Positions 56,426 to 64,000 of a stretch of 64,000 nucleotides of DNA are shown piece after piece. The DNA is from Campylobacteraceae bacterium. GTDB lineage: Bacteria; Campylobacterota; Campylobacteria; Campylobacterales; Campylobacteraceae. The stretch covers positions 32,671 through 96,670 of the forward strand of contig JAISAU010000024.1 in NCBI GenBank assembly GCA_031266555.1, written 5' to 3'. The position numbers and the translations under genes are program-made. Positions within the stretch are counted from its first letter, which is position 1. Every line of letters starts with the position of its first letter. The notes under the pieces are model-generated. The model ran no database searches and was not told where the DNA came from. It was given only the letters and a program-made list of their open reading frames with translations.

Positions 56426-57290
56426 AATATTTAAAACACGCAAAGAGCAACCAAAAGCAAATGAAGCTCCAAGCCATTGGGTAAAGTGTGAAGCGTGCGG
56501 TTCTTTAATGTACAGAAAAGAGATTATGCTCCAAGCCAACGTCTGCCCAAAATGCGGATTCCACATGAGAATAAACGTGTTGGACAGAATAAATTTGTTG
56601 AGCGACAAAGACACTTTCACAAGTTTTGATAAAAATTTGACACCGATAGATCCTCTAAAATTTGTTGATAAAAAATCATACAAAAAAAGAATAGAAGAAG
56701 CGTACGAAAAAACAAAAAGAAACTCCGCCGTCATCGCGGGAGAATGCAAAATAGAAGGCATAAGCGTTCAACTTGTCGTTTTTGACTTTGAGTTTATGGG
56801 CGGAAGTTTAGCGTCTGTTGAAGGCGAAATGATAGTGCGCGCCGCCAAAAGAGCCATAGAAAAAAAACAAGGTCTCGTTATAGTGAGTGCTAGCGGCGGA
56901 GCAAGAATGCAAGAGAGTACGTTTTCATTAATGCAAATGGCGAAAACATCGGCTGTTCTAACAAAATTATCCGAAGAAGGTCTTCCTTTTATATCTGTTT
57001 TAACAGATCCCACTATGGGCGGAGTAAGCGCCTCTTTCGCATGGCTTGGCGATGTGATAATAGCAGAACCAGGCGCTCTTATCGGATTTGCCGGACAAAG
57101 AGTTATTAAGCAAACTATCGGCGCGGAATTGCCGGAAGGTTTTCAAAGAGCGGAATTTTTATTAAAACACGGACTTATTGATATGATAATAAAAAGAAGC
57201 GACTTGAAAAAAGCAATAGCTGACTTGCTTATGTATTTTACAGACGCCAAATCTGAACCTTCAGATGGAAAGAGCGCGTCTAATCCATAA
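56412..57290 (+). CDS. accD: Acetyl-CoA carboxylase carboxyltransferase subunit beta
   Basis: 292 residues. Four-Cys zinc finger CEAC...CPKC (about 25-47), then the crotonase-like carboxyltransferase domain with SASGGARMQESTFSLMQMAK and PTMGGVSASFA. Transfers carboxyl from biotin to acetyl-CoA. AAGGAG about ten bases before the ATG. Lies near accBC but not in one operon with them; accA is not in the window. Confidence 0.97.
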   Translation: MDFSKIFKTRKEQPKANEAPSHWVKCEACGSLMYRKEIMLQANVCPKCGFHMRINVLDRINLLSDKDTFTSFDKNLTPIDPLKFVDKKSYKKRIEEAYEKTKRNSAVIAGECKIEGISVQLVVFDFEFMGGSLASVEGEMIVRAAKRAIEKKQGLVIVSASGGARMQESTFSLMQMAKTSAVLTKLSEEGLPFISVLTDPTMGGVSASFAWLGDVIIAEPGALIGFAGQRVIKQTIGAELPEGFQRAEFLLKHGLIDMIIKRSDLKKAIADLLMYFTDAKSEPSDGKSASNP

Positions 57291-57317
57291 TGAAACCTAA
57301 GGAAATGGGAGAATAAA

Positions 57318-57908
57318 ATCGCAGCATTAAAGTTATATGCGCTGATAGACAAAGCGACATTGAAAAAAAATGATAAATCATTAGAATGGATAGTTGAAAA
57401 AGCAAAAAATTTTAACGCTTATCTAATTCAATACAGAAATAAAACTGGCGATTTTGATGAAAAAAAAGAGGATTTATTAACCATAAAATCACTTTGCGGC
57501 GATACTCCGCTTATAGTGAACGACGATATAACTTTGATAGATTACTGCGACGGCATTCACTTAGGACAAGAGGATATTTTAAACTTCGTGGGCAATGTCA
57601 GCGATGCGGCTAACTTGGTAAGACACGCTATAGGCGATAAAAAACTGCTTGGCTTATCGACGCATAACGCGGATGAGATAGCGGCGGCAAATTTTTTGCC
57701 TATCGATTACATAGGACTTGGCGCATATCGTAAAACAAGCACAAAAGATACAACAAATATTTTAGGAAACACACTTGATTCGCTCGCTAAATTTTCTAAA
57801 AAACCTGTTGCGGCTATTGGCGGAGTAAAACTGTACGATGAGTTTAAACATGTAACATATTTAGCGGTAGGTTCCGGACTTTATGAAGATTACAGTATAT
57901 TCTATTGA
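57318..57908 (+). CDS. Thiamine-phosphate synthase-like protein (ThiE/TenI family), no canonical start codon
   Basis: About 196 residues from the codon ATC at 57318. LKLYALIDKATL is the first strand of ThiE/TenI, followed by GIHLGQEDI and GLSTHNADEIAAA, IDYIGLGAYRKTSTK and VAAIGGV, which fit the TIM-barrel thiamine-phosphate synthase family. The family sequence begins before the first TTG (57360), and no ATG, GTG or TTG lies between the in-frame stop at 57291 and that TTG. A GGGAG stands nine bases before the ATC. Either ATC is used, the start was mutated, or the protein is shortened. Overlaps rlmH by 26 bases. Confidence 0.75.
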   Translation: MAALKLYALIDKATLKKNDKSLEWIVEKAKNFNAYLIQYRNKTGDFDEKKEDLLTIKSLCGDTPLIVNDDITLIDYCDGIHLGQEDILNFVGNVSDAANLVRHAIGDKKLLGLSTHNADEIAAANFLPIDYIGLGAYRKTSTKDTTNILGNTLDSLAKFSKKPVAAIGGVKLYDEFKHVTYLAVGSGLYEDYSIFY

Positions 57909-58341
57909 AAAAACTCCGCAAGATGAAATTAAAAGTATGATGGAAGAGTTCGCAAAAAAAATTTCGCGCTTTGCTAAAATAGAAAATATATCGCTTTTTA
58001 ACAATAAAATCGCGTCGGCGCAAAGCAAAGGCGTATCGGAAGCGCAAAAATCATACGCTGAAAGTTTTGAACCGTATATTAAAAACTACACGTTAGCTCT
58101 TGATGAAGACGGGGAAAAATTAGACAGCGCGGAGTTTGCTAAAATTTTTGACAACGGCGCCGATATAAGGTTTTTTATAGGCGGCGCTTACGGTTTTGAG
58201 AAGCAATTTTTAAATCGCACTCAAAGAGTTATAAGCTTAAGTAGTTTAACATATGCGCATAAGATAGCGAAATTGGTACTGTTTGAACAGATTTATCGCG
58301 GGCTTTGCATAAAAAACAACCACCCGTACCATAAAGAGTAA
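57883..58341 (+). CDS. rlmH: 23S rRNA pseudouridine1915 N3-methyltransferase
   Basis: 152 residues. KITVYSIEKTPQDEIK, FFIGGAYGFEKQFLNR and the invariant C-terminus HPYHKE identify RlmH, a SPOUT methyltransferase with a trefoil knot. Modifies helix 69 of 23S rRNA. Starts within the end of the thiE-like gene and has only a weak ribosome-binding site, suggesting translational coupling. Confidence 0.96.
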   Translation: MKITVYSIEKTPQDEIKSMMEEFAKKISRFAKIENISLFNNKIASAQSKGVSEAQKSYAESFEPYIKNYTLALDEDGEKLDSAEFAKIFDNGADIRFFIGGAYGFEKQFLNRTQRVISLSSLTYAHKIAKLVLFEQIYRGLCIKNNHPYHKE

Positions 58342-58361
58342 GATCAAATCTAAGGATAAAA

Positions 58362-58730
58362 ATGAAACAGAGCGATATTGAGTTTTTTAAAAACTTACTT
58401 CTTGAGAGAAAAGAGCAAGTTTTAAGAAACATTGACGGGGCAACGAAGGAGATTGAGGGTTTGGATATTTCCGACGCCAGAGACGAGGTTGATTTTGCGA
58501 CTTTAAACGCGAATAATCTTATTGATCAAGTTTTAAACATACAGCAATCGCAAGAACTTTTTGAGATAGACTACGCACTTAGTAAAATTGAAAAAGGCAC
58601 TTATGGAATATGCGAAATGTGCGAGGAAGCCATAAGCATTCAAAGACTTAAAATCAAACCGCACGCAAAATATTGCATTATATGTCGTGAAATTTCCGAA
58701 AAAGAAAAAAACAAAAAAAGGAGTTTTTGA
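58362..58730 (+). CDS. DksA/TraR-type zinc-finger protein
   Basis: 122 residues. The C-terminal zinc finger has CEMC and CIIC (C-x2-C-x17-C-x2-C type) preceded by GTYGICE, the DksA/TraR pattern; the N-terminal part is a predicted coiled coil (DARDEVDFATLN at its tip, with acidic residues). May bind the RNA polymerase secondary channel and act with ppGpp. Shorter than E. coli DksA (151). AAGGA before the ATG; its stop overlaps the next ATG. Confidence 0.88.
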   Translation: MKQSDIEFFKNLLLERKEQVLRNIDGATKEIEGLDISDARDEVDFATLNANNLIDQVLNIQQSQELFEIDYALSKIEKGTYGICEMCEEAISIQRLKIKPHAKYCIICREISEKEKNKKRSF

Positions 58731-59743
58731 TGGGTATTAAACAATATATAGTCTTCTCTGTTTTACTTTTGGCGATTGTCGGCATTTATGTCTACAGCGT
58801 AATTCCAAACGAAAACGCATACTATACGCTGACATTCTTTAACTATAGTTGGGAGTTGCCGATAGCTATATGGTTCATCATACCGGCATTAGTTTTATTC
58901 ATAGCTTCCGTAATTCACATGTTGTTTTATTCCGCGAAAAATTTTTTAGCAAAACGTCTTACAAAGAAAGATTACGAAACGCTTGTGCTGCAAACAAAAC
59001 ATACTCTTTTGGGAGAAGAAAAAGACTTGGAATACAAAACCGAGTCTTTTAAAGTTTTGGCCACGGCTATTAAAAAAATGCGATATAACCCAAAAAGCGC
59101 TGATGAAAAAACAGGCGAAAAAGAGCTTGACGATATATTTGGCATTTTAGAGAAAATTAGAGACGGCGAATATGTGGATTTGAAAAAATTTCGCTTAAGA
59201 AGCGACAATGAACTTTTAAATCAAAATCGTCTGAATTTTTCACAAAGCGATAAAAAATTTATCGACGAGATTTTAAAGCATTGCGACTCGCTTGATAGTC
59301 AAATATGCAAAAAAGCTTTTGACGCGCTTTTAAAACAAGCTTCGTATGCGGATATTAAAAGTTACAATTTTACTTTAACAAGCGATATGCTACTTATTTT
59401 ATTTAAAAGATTTGCCGACCAAAATGATGATTTTACACTGAGCAACGCCGAAATAAAAGAGCTTTTAGAAAAGACTTCCATGAGTTCTGTAGAGTTTTTA
59501 GATACGGCTAAAACACTTAAAACAATCGTTGAACCGGACGCTCTTTTAAAGCTTTATGACAATGTTCAATCTAAAAATCAACATGCGGCGTTCGCGTATT
59601 TATATATATTATTTGAATTAAGACTCATTGAAAAAGCGAGAGACTTTTTGGAAAATAATGAAGATAGCGAATTTGAAAAATTCAGAATCTTGCTTTTCTT
59701 GCGCGATAATGGAAAAATCGTAGATACAGACCTTATTGTTTAA
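58730..59743 (+). CDS. Membrane-anchored protein of unknown function
   Basis: Not recognised. 337 residues. Two N-terminal transmembrane segments (about 4-22 and 42-64) are followed by a large, mostly helical, Lys/Leu/Asp-rich cytoplasmic part with no catalytic motif. The ATG at 58730 overlaps the previous stop (TGATG), with AAAGGAG upstream. Its last base overlaps dusB (TAATG). I regard it as a conserved Campylobacterota protein placed between dksA-like and dusB. Confidence 0.68.
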   Translation: MGIKQYIVFSVLLLAIVGIYVYSVIPNENAYYTLTFFNYSWELPIAIWFIIPALVLFIASVIHMLFYSAKNFLAKRLTKKDYETLVLQTKHTLLGEEKDLEYKTESFKVLATAIKKMRYNPKSADEKTGEKELDDIFGILEKIRDGEYVDLKKFRLRSDNELLNQNRLNFSQSDKKFIDEILKHCDSLDSQICKKAFDALLKQASYADIKSYNFTLTSDMLLILFKRFADQNDDFTLSNAEIKELLEKTSMSSVEFLDTAKTLKTIVEPDALLKLYDNVQSKNQHAAFAYLYILFELRLIEKARDFLENNEDSEFEKFRILLFLRDNGKIVDTDLIV

Positions 59744-60678
59744 TGCTTGAGATTGATTTTAGCCAAAGTCCTACCGCTTTGGCTCCGCTCGCGGGTTTTA
59801 CAGACTTACCTTTTCGTTATATTTGCAAAAAATTCGGCGTTGATTTGACTTTTTCGGAGATGATAAGCGTAAACGCGCTTATAAGAGACTCTAAAAAAAC
59901 CTTTCACATGTTAAAGCGCGCGGCAAATGAAAATACATACATGATACAAATCGTTGGAAGCGATACAGATAGTATCGTCAAAGCGATTGAAATCTTAAAT
60001 GATATGGAAGGCATAATAGGCATAGATTTGAACTGCGGTTGCCCCGTGCCAAAAGTTGTGGCGCAAGACTCCGGTTCATCGCTCTTGAAAGATTTATCGC
60101 GTCTATCGCAAATTGTGGAAACTATAAAAAAATATTCAAATAAACGTTATACCTCCGTTAAAACTCGTATTGGTTTTAACGAAAAAACGCCTGAAATTAT
60201 AGCTAAAACCATTGAAAACGCAGGGGCGGATTTTATCAGTATTCACGGGCGAACAAGAAGTGGCGCGTATAAAGCCCAAATAGATTATGACGCGATAAGA
60301 CAAGCGAAAGAAGCGGTTAAAATCCCAATTTTCGCTAACGGCGATATCACGACTTATGAACGCGCTAAAATAGTCAAAGAGTTTACCAAATGTGACGGGT
60401 TAATGATAGGACGCGGCGCGATAGGCAATCCTTGGATATTTTACCAGCTAAAACACAACCAAAACAGCGTTGATAAATCCTTTATAAAATCTATCGTTTT
60501 AGAACATTTGCAACTTATGAGCGAGTTTTATGGAGAAAAAATGGGCGTAATCTTATTTAGAAAGCACTTGCACGCGTATTCAAAATCTTTGTCTGAAGCC
60601 GCCGCGTTCCGCCATAAAGTAAATACTATCATTGGCACGAACGAAATGCGAGAAGAGATAGAAAAGTTTTTTATATAA
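59743..60678 (+). CDS. dusB: tRNA-dihydrouridine synthase (DusB-like)
   Basis: 311 residues. APLAGFTDLPFRYI and DLNCGCPVPKVVAQDSGS with the catalytic Cys, FISIHGRTRS and FANGDI are typical of Dus flavoenzymes, and the length and spacing favour DusB. Reduces uridine in tRNA with NADPH via FMN. Starts one base into the previous gene's stop; last gene of the run. A TACATGTAAG motif follows the stop. Confidence 0.92.
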   Translation: MLEIDFSQSPTALAPLAGFTDLPFRYICKKFGVDLTFSEMISVNALIRDSKKTFHMLKRAANENTYMIQIVGSDTDSIVKAIEILNDMEGIIGIDLNCGCPVPKVVAQDSGSSLLKDLSRLSQIVETIKKYSNKRYTSVKTRIGFNEKTPEIIAKTIENAGADFISIHGRTRSGAYKAQIDYDAIRQAKEAVKIPIFANGDITTYERAKIVKEFTKCDGLMIGRGAIGNPWIFYQLKHNQNSVDKSFIKSIVLEHLQLMSEFYGEKMGVILFRKHLHAYSKSLSEAAAFRHKVNTIIGTNEMREEIEKFFI

Positions 60679-60808
60679 TACATGTAAGTCTACACTGCTT
60701 ATGTAAGTTAACAATCTCGCGAAATAATATATAAAAAATCAGATCCAAAACAAAAATATCAAGTAAATATTGAGAAATCTTTGCGTATGTTTAAAAAGAA
60801 AAATTGGA

Positions 60809-60814
60809 TATAAT
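60809..60814 (+). promoter_or_regulatory. -10 element of the flavin reductase gene
   Basis: TATAAT 28 bases before the ATG at 60842, with an A-rich upstream tract and no good -35 box. Confidence 0.5.
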
Positions 60815-60841
60815 TTTACAAAATTTTCAGAAGGATGTTAC

Positions 60842-61384
60842 ATGCAACAAACAAAAGCGATAAAAGCTTCAAAATTGTGGAAAGAGAAAAATATAGTCAC
60901 AGATTTTGAAGGTTCGATGATAACAAAAATAAGTAAAGAGTGGATGGCTGTAAGTGCGGGCACAAAAGACGATTATAATACCATGACCGCTTCGTGGGGA
61001 GTAGTCGGATATCTTTGGGAAAAAAATATCGCTATAGCATATGTGCGTCCTACTCGTCATACTTACGACTTTATGGAAAAATCTGATCGCTTTACTCTGA
61101 CATTTTTTGATAAATCTCTTAAAAGTAAGGTGCATAAAATCTTTGGCAGCAAATCAGGACGCGACACAGATAAAGCCAAAGAAGCAAACGTAACGCCTAT
61201 ATATTTTGACGAAAATGTCATAAGTTTTGAAGAGGCAAAAGAGATAATAGTCTGCAAAAAAATCTATTTTAGCGATTTTAACCCTAAAAATTTCGTGGAC
61301 AAGAGTATAGATAATCTATATCCTGCAAAAGATTATCACAGAGTTTATATAGGAGAAATTGAAAAATTTTACAAAAAACAGTAA
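60842..61384 (+). CDS. Flavin reductase family protein
   Basis: 180 residues. An FMN-binding split-barrel protein: MTASWGVVGYLWEKNIAIAYVRPTRHTYDF is the flavin reductase / DIM6-NTAB pattern, with a typical C-terminal YLYPAKDYHRVYIGEI-like strand. Could reduce flavins or act as a small oxidoreductase; substrate unknown. ATG at 60842 after AAGGATGTTAC; an upstream in-frame ATG at 60770 is before the promoter and rejected. Confidence 0.82.
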   Translation: MQQTKAIKASKLWKEKNIVTDFEGSMITKISKEWMAVSAGTKDDYNTMTASWGVVGYLWEKNIAIAYVRPTRHTYDFMEKSDRFTLTFFDKSLKSKVHKIFGSKSGRDTDKAKEANVTPIYFDENVISFEEAKEIIVCKKIYFSDFNPKNFVDKSIDNLYPAKDYHRVYIGEIEKFYKKQ

Positions 61385-61387
61385 AAA

Positions 61388-61432
61388 TTTAAGATTTTTA
61401 AACTTGTCAATGAAGCGTTGAAAAATCTTAAA
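61388..61432 (+). terminator. Hairpin after the flavin reductase gene
   Basis: Twelve-base arms tttaagattttt and aaaaatcttaaa match exactly around a 21-base loop, four bases past the stop codon; a T-rich stretch follows a little later (gctcttttttg). The rest of the gap to 61813 contains three TACATGTA motifs and no gene. Confidence 0.55.
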
Positions 61433-61813
61433 CGGTTTTGCTAACTCTTTGCTCTTTTTTGCCAAAATAGCCTTCAATAAAATATATTTGTATATGTCAA
61501 AAAATAAACATCCATTTTTATACGATTATATACATGTAAATAAATTATTTCAAGCAACGAAGTTATATCTTTACGTTTCAGTTTTTTCTTTTACATGTAG
61601 GCAATTTGTTTTAATGTCTTAGTATACTTTAAGGCCTAAACTGACAAAATTTCAATTCGTGTTTTTAAAGCAAAAACACGCTACATGTAAGCTTTTTTAG
61701 TTTTGCATTAATAGAGTTATATATGCGATATATTTAAATTTTAAAAGCCTCAATTGTAGCGAAAGAACAAACACTTTTTTGTTATATTAAGTTTTCGCCG
61801 CCCTTTTAAAAGT

Positions 61814-62275
61814 TTATATAGGATTTTCTTTAAGTAGATTTTTTCGTCTTATTTTCGCGTTTTCCCAACGCCTTTTTTCATCGGCGCTTTTTGGTACGAA
61901 AGACTCCACGGGTGTCGGTCTACCATTTTCATCAACCGCCACCATCGTAAAAAAACAACTATTCGTATGCGTGACGGTATGTTTTTGTATATCTTCGGAA
62001 ATAACTTTTATACCTATCTCCATAGACGTTTTGCCGGTATAATTCACGCTTGCCAAAAACGTTACCAACGTCCCGATAGGTATGGGATTTTTAAAAAGCA
62101 CCCTGTCAACGGAAAGCGTTACTACATCTCTTCCGCTATATCTGGCTGAAAGTGCGTAAGCGACTTGGTCTAAAAGTTTTAACAAATCCCCTCCGTGAAC
62201 TTTTCCGCTAAAATTTGCCATACTAGGTGTCATCAAAATAGACATAGTAAGTTGATTTTTTGAAAAATTTTGCAA
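61814..62275 (-). CDS. Hot-dog fold acyl-CoA thioesterase (YciA-like)
   Basis: 153 residues. GKVHGGDLLKLLDQVAYALSAR contains the conserved His/Gly/Asp and hot-dog helix of the YciA/BACH thioesterases. Hydrolyses acyl-CoA; in Helicobacter and Campylobacter the homologue has this size. Start is a TTG at 62275 with AAAGGAG eight bases upstream; no ATG is better placed. Single gene. Confidence 0.9.
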   Translation of the reverse strand: MQNFSKNQLTMSILMTPSMANFSGKVHGGDLLKLLDQVAYALSARYSGRDVVTLSVDRVLFKNPIPIGTLVTFLASVNYTGKTSMEIGIKVISEDIQKHTVTHTNSCFFTMVAVDENGRPTPVESFVPKSADEKRRWENAKIRRKNLLKENPI

Positions 62276-62548
62276 AATTACTCCTTTATATTCAATCGAT
62301 TATTTTTATCAAATACAAATAATTATTTAAAAATTATAGCAAAAAAATATCAAAATGCAGTTTCTTAAAATACAAAATCTATCAAACTCTAATTCCATTT
62401 GGCATAACACAGGTATTTGGTTAAAGCGGAAAATAAGCGTTCAATAAAAAAGTTAAACATTAGAGAAGTGGTCTACATGTAAACATCTGAGACTTCAAAA
62501 TATGAATTGTTTCATCATTTTATTTCTTAAAATGATGGGGAACAATTT

Positions 62549-62852
62549 CGTCATTGCGAGGAGCAACGCAACGTGGCAATCTATATAAAGCATTCCTAAA
62601 ATCAAACTCCAAAATTATCTTACATGTAACATGCAAACAAATAACATAAATCGTTTTCTTTAAAGAATATAGTTTTGGTTTGTATTTTTCTGGATTGCTT
62701 TACTCCACTCGCAATGATGGGAAATAGGAGATAAACGACAGATAATTACCTCTGTCTTTGAAAGCAAGCGAAGTTTGCACGGTAATCCGCAAAGAAAAAA
62801 ACACGAGCCTTTATATATAAAGATGGATTGCCGCGCTTCGCTCGCAATGACA
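62549..62852. repeat. Repeats of the 'gcgag...caatcca' family near the GLUG gene
   Basis: One forward copy cgtcattgcgagg...ggcaatct at 62549-62582, two inverted copies tggattgcttta...ctcgcaatgatgg at 62691-62720 and tggattgccgcg...ctcgcaatgac at 62824-62852, and a worn fragment at 62763-62788 (gcaagcgaag...ggtaatcc). The 676-base gap 62276-62951 also has TACATGTA copies at about 62473 and 62621 and no gene. Confidence 0.7.
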
Positions 62853-62899
62853 AAGAGGATAGTTCTTCGTATTATCGCAATAACGGGAAAACCCATATG

Positions 62900-62937
62900 T
62901 TTGGTTTGAAGTTGATGTAAGTCAGCTTCAAACCAAA
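62900..62937 (-). terminator. Terminator hairpin of the GLUG-repeat gene
   Basis: tttggtttgaagttga / tcagcttcaaaccaaa with one G-U type mismatch and a 6-base loop, 15 bases past the stop codon on the minus strand. T-run weak. Confidence 0.6.
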
Positions 62938-62951
62938 TGAATAGTTATACT

Positions 62952-64000
62952 TTATAACTCTTGCCAATAAAAATAAGGATAACCGTTGTTTTTGGTTGGG
63001 TCTATTTTCCAAGGAGCTGTGTCGCTATCTCCAAACTGCCAGCCAAGACCGCCTAAACCGTCGCCATCTATCGCGTCGCTATAAGTCTCTTTTGTTTTTA
63101 GCTGTTCTATGGTTTTGTCCATTCCGTTATACTTTATATCGCCAATGTTTGTAAAACCGCCGATTATATTGCTTAACGCAAAATTATTTGAAGCGGCGTT
63201 TGGCTCGTAGTAGTCATCGATACGGCCTACAACGCGATTTACGAAATCATAACTTCCGCTAATCAAACTATTGATAGCAACACTATTTGAGACATTGGAA
63301 CCATCATAAATCCACCCCGCTATACCGCCGACACTCCAATCGCCTCTGATGACGTTTCCAGTTGAATAAGAGTTTGTTATATTGCTGCGTTCAACACCTC
63401 CCACGATACCGCCGATACCTCTACCGCCATTGATATTTCCCATTGAGTAAACGTTGGTTACATCGGTATAGTCAGCATACCCTACTATACCGCCGATTAC
63501 CTCGTTGCCTACGACGTTTCCTCTTGAATAGGAGTTAGTTACTTTTGCATAATAAGCGACCCCTACGATACCGCCGCTGTAAGAATTGCCTACGATACCT
63601 CCGGTAGAGTAGGAGTTGATTATATTGGTCTCTTCAACACTTCCCGCTATACCTCCGACATCAGAATTGCTTATGACGCTTCCCGTTGAGTAAGCGCCGA
63701 TTATATTACTATTGTAGTAAGCTGTCCCTACTATACCGCCAACAAAATAATTTCCTATAACACTTCCCGTTAAGTAAGAGTTGGTTATATTGGTCTCATC
63801 AATAAGTCCTGCTATACCGCCGACTTCGTTATTACCTATGATATCTCCAGCTGAATAAGTATCTACTATGTTAGTACCCCAAGCATACCCTACAATGCCG
63901 CCGATATCATATTCGCTGCCTCTGACATTTCCCGTTGAATAAGCGTTGATTATATTGGTATTTTTAATATAACCTACAATACCGCCGACCCACAATATGC
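62952..64000 (-). CDS. GLUG-repeat surface protein, C-terminal part (5' end outside window)
   Basis: About 349 visible residues, open to the window edge, so the beginning is missing. About nine repeats of the GLUG type: GGIVGxAxxxxITNSYSTGNV, spaced 30-40 residues, which fold as beta-hairpin stacks in large secreted or cell-surface proteins. The C-terminal 90 residues (from about SNVSNSVAINSLISG) are not repetitive and end in a Trp-rich segment PWKIDPTKNNGYPYFYWQEL. No barrel or anchor motif is visible in this part. Its debris-like relative lies at 640-885. Adhesion or a surface role is inference. Confidence 0.85.
   Translation of the reverse strand, partial: ILWVGGIVGYIKNTNIINAYSTGNVRGSEYDIGGIVGYAWGTNIVDTYSAGDIIGNNEVGGIAGLIDETNITNSYLTGSVIGNYFVGGIVGTAYYNSNIIGAYSTGSVISNSDVGGIAGSVEETNIINSYSTGGIVGNSYSGGIVGVAYYAKVTNSYSRGNVVGNEVIGGIVGYADYTDVTNVYSMGNINGGRGIGGIVGGVERSNITNSYSTGNVIRGDWSVGGIAGWIYDGSNVSNSVAINSLISGSYDFVNRVVGRIDDYYEPNAASNNFALSNIIGGFTNIGDIKYNGMDKTIEQLKTKETYSDAIDGDGLGGLGWQFGDSDTAPWKIDPTKNNGYPYFYWQEL

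Overview
The window is about 64 kb of AT-rich chromosome from a member of the Campylobacterota (epsilonproteobacteria). Several lines support this: the run slyD / short Fis-type regulator / fabD / mtnN / TtcA-like has the order I recall from Campylobacter jejuni; a futalosine-pathway mqnA is present; recO is short (206 aa); aspA-dcuA fumarate/aspartate metabolism is present; and many genes start with TTG or GTG. I cannot fix the genus. Two large surface proteins (an autotransporter and a GLUG-repeat protein) suggest a lifestyle with adhesion or host/surface contact, but that is inference.

Layout. 1-530: end of a di-haem cytochrome c peroxidase gene. 640-885: debris of a GLUG-repeat gene. 987-6164 (minus): nicotinamide-to-NAD salvage (nadM-Nudix, nadV), a small membrane protein, a macro-domain protein, leuB and leuD. 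6250-9065: a TauE/SafE permease between clusters of 'cattgcgag...caatcca' repeats, then azlC-azlD-GNAT. 9310-14043: a 1577-residue autotransporter with a duplicated 12-unit block. 14044-15048: a gene-free kilobase holding what looks like a decayed CRISPR array plus an imperfect tandem repeat. 15049-21601 (minus): a two-component system, then ansA, dcuA and aspA, which together would turn asparagine into aspartate and fumarate and exchange C4-dicarboxylates. 21790-29922 (plus): rpoD, a small conserved gene, a lone lipoprotein, then argB-cutA-thrC-kdsB. 30834-34758 (minus): a four-gene phospholipid cluster resembling E. coli ynbABC, with a PlsC-like acyltransferase. 34808-36806: dsbD plus a small overlapping gene. 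36983-40349 (plus): ppk2, mqnA, gdhA. 40640-44072 (minus): upp, malic enzyme, gltX. 44209-47785: a SurA-like chaperone, accBC, dcd. 47933-54537 (plus): membrane protein, slyD, Fis-like, fabD, mtnN, TtcA-like, an LRR-like gene and an MFS exporter followed by a decayed partial copy of itself. 54983-62275: recO, inositol monophosphatase, accD, thiE-like, rlmH, dksA-like, dusB, flavin reductase, thioesterase. 62952-64000 (minus): the C-terminal part of a GLUG-repeat surface protein running off the window.

The strongest genome-wide signal is the palindrome TACATGTA (often TTACATGTAA). By eye it occurs several dozen times, far more than base composition predicts. It lies in almost every intergenic region, inside some coding regions, and is used to build hairpins between genes (532-565, 24455-24499, 45283-45308). 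It behaves like a highly iterated palindrome such as cyanobacterial HIP1. Other items worth checking are the decayed CRISPR array without cas genes, the duplicated adhesin block, a thiE-like gene with no ordinary start codon, and two decayed gene copies. No tRNA or rRNA gene was recognised.
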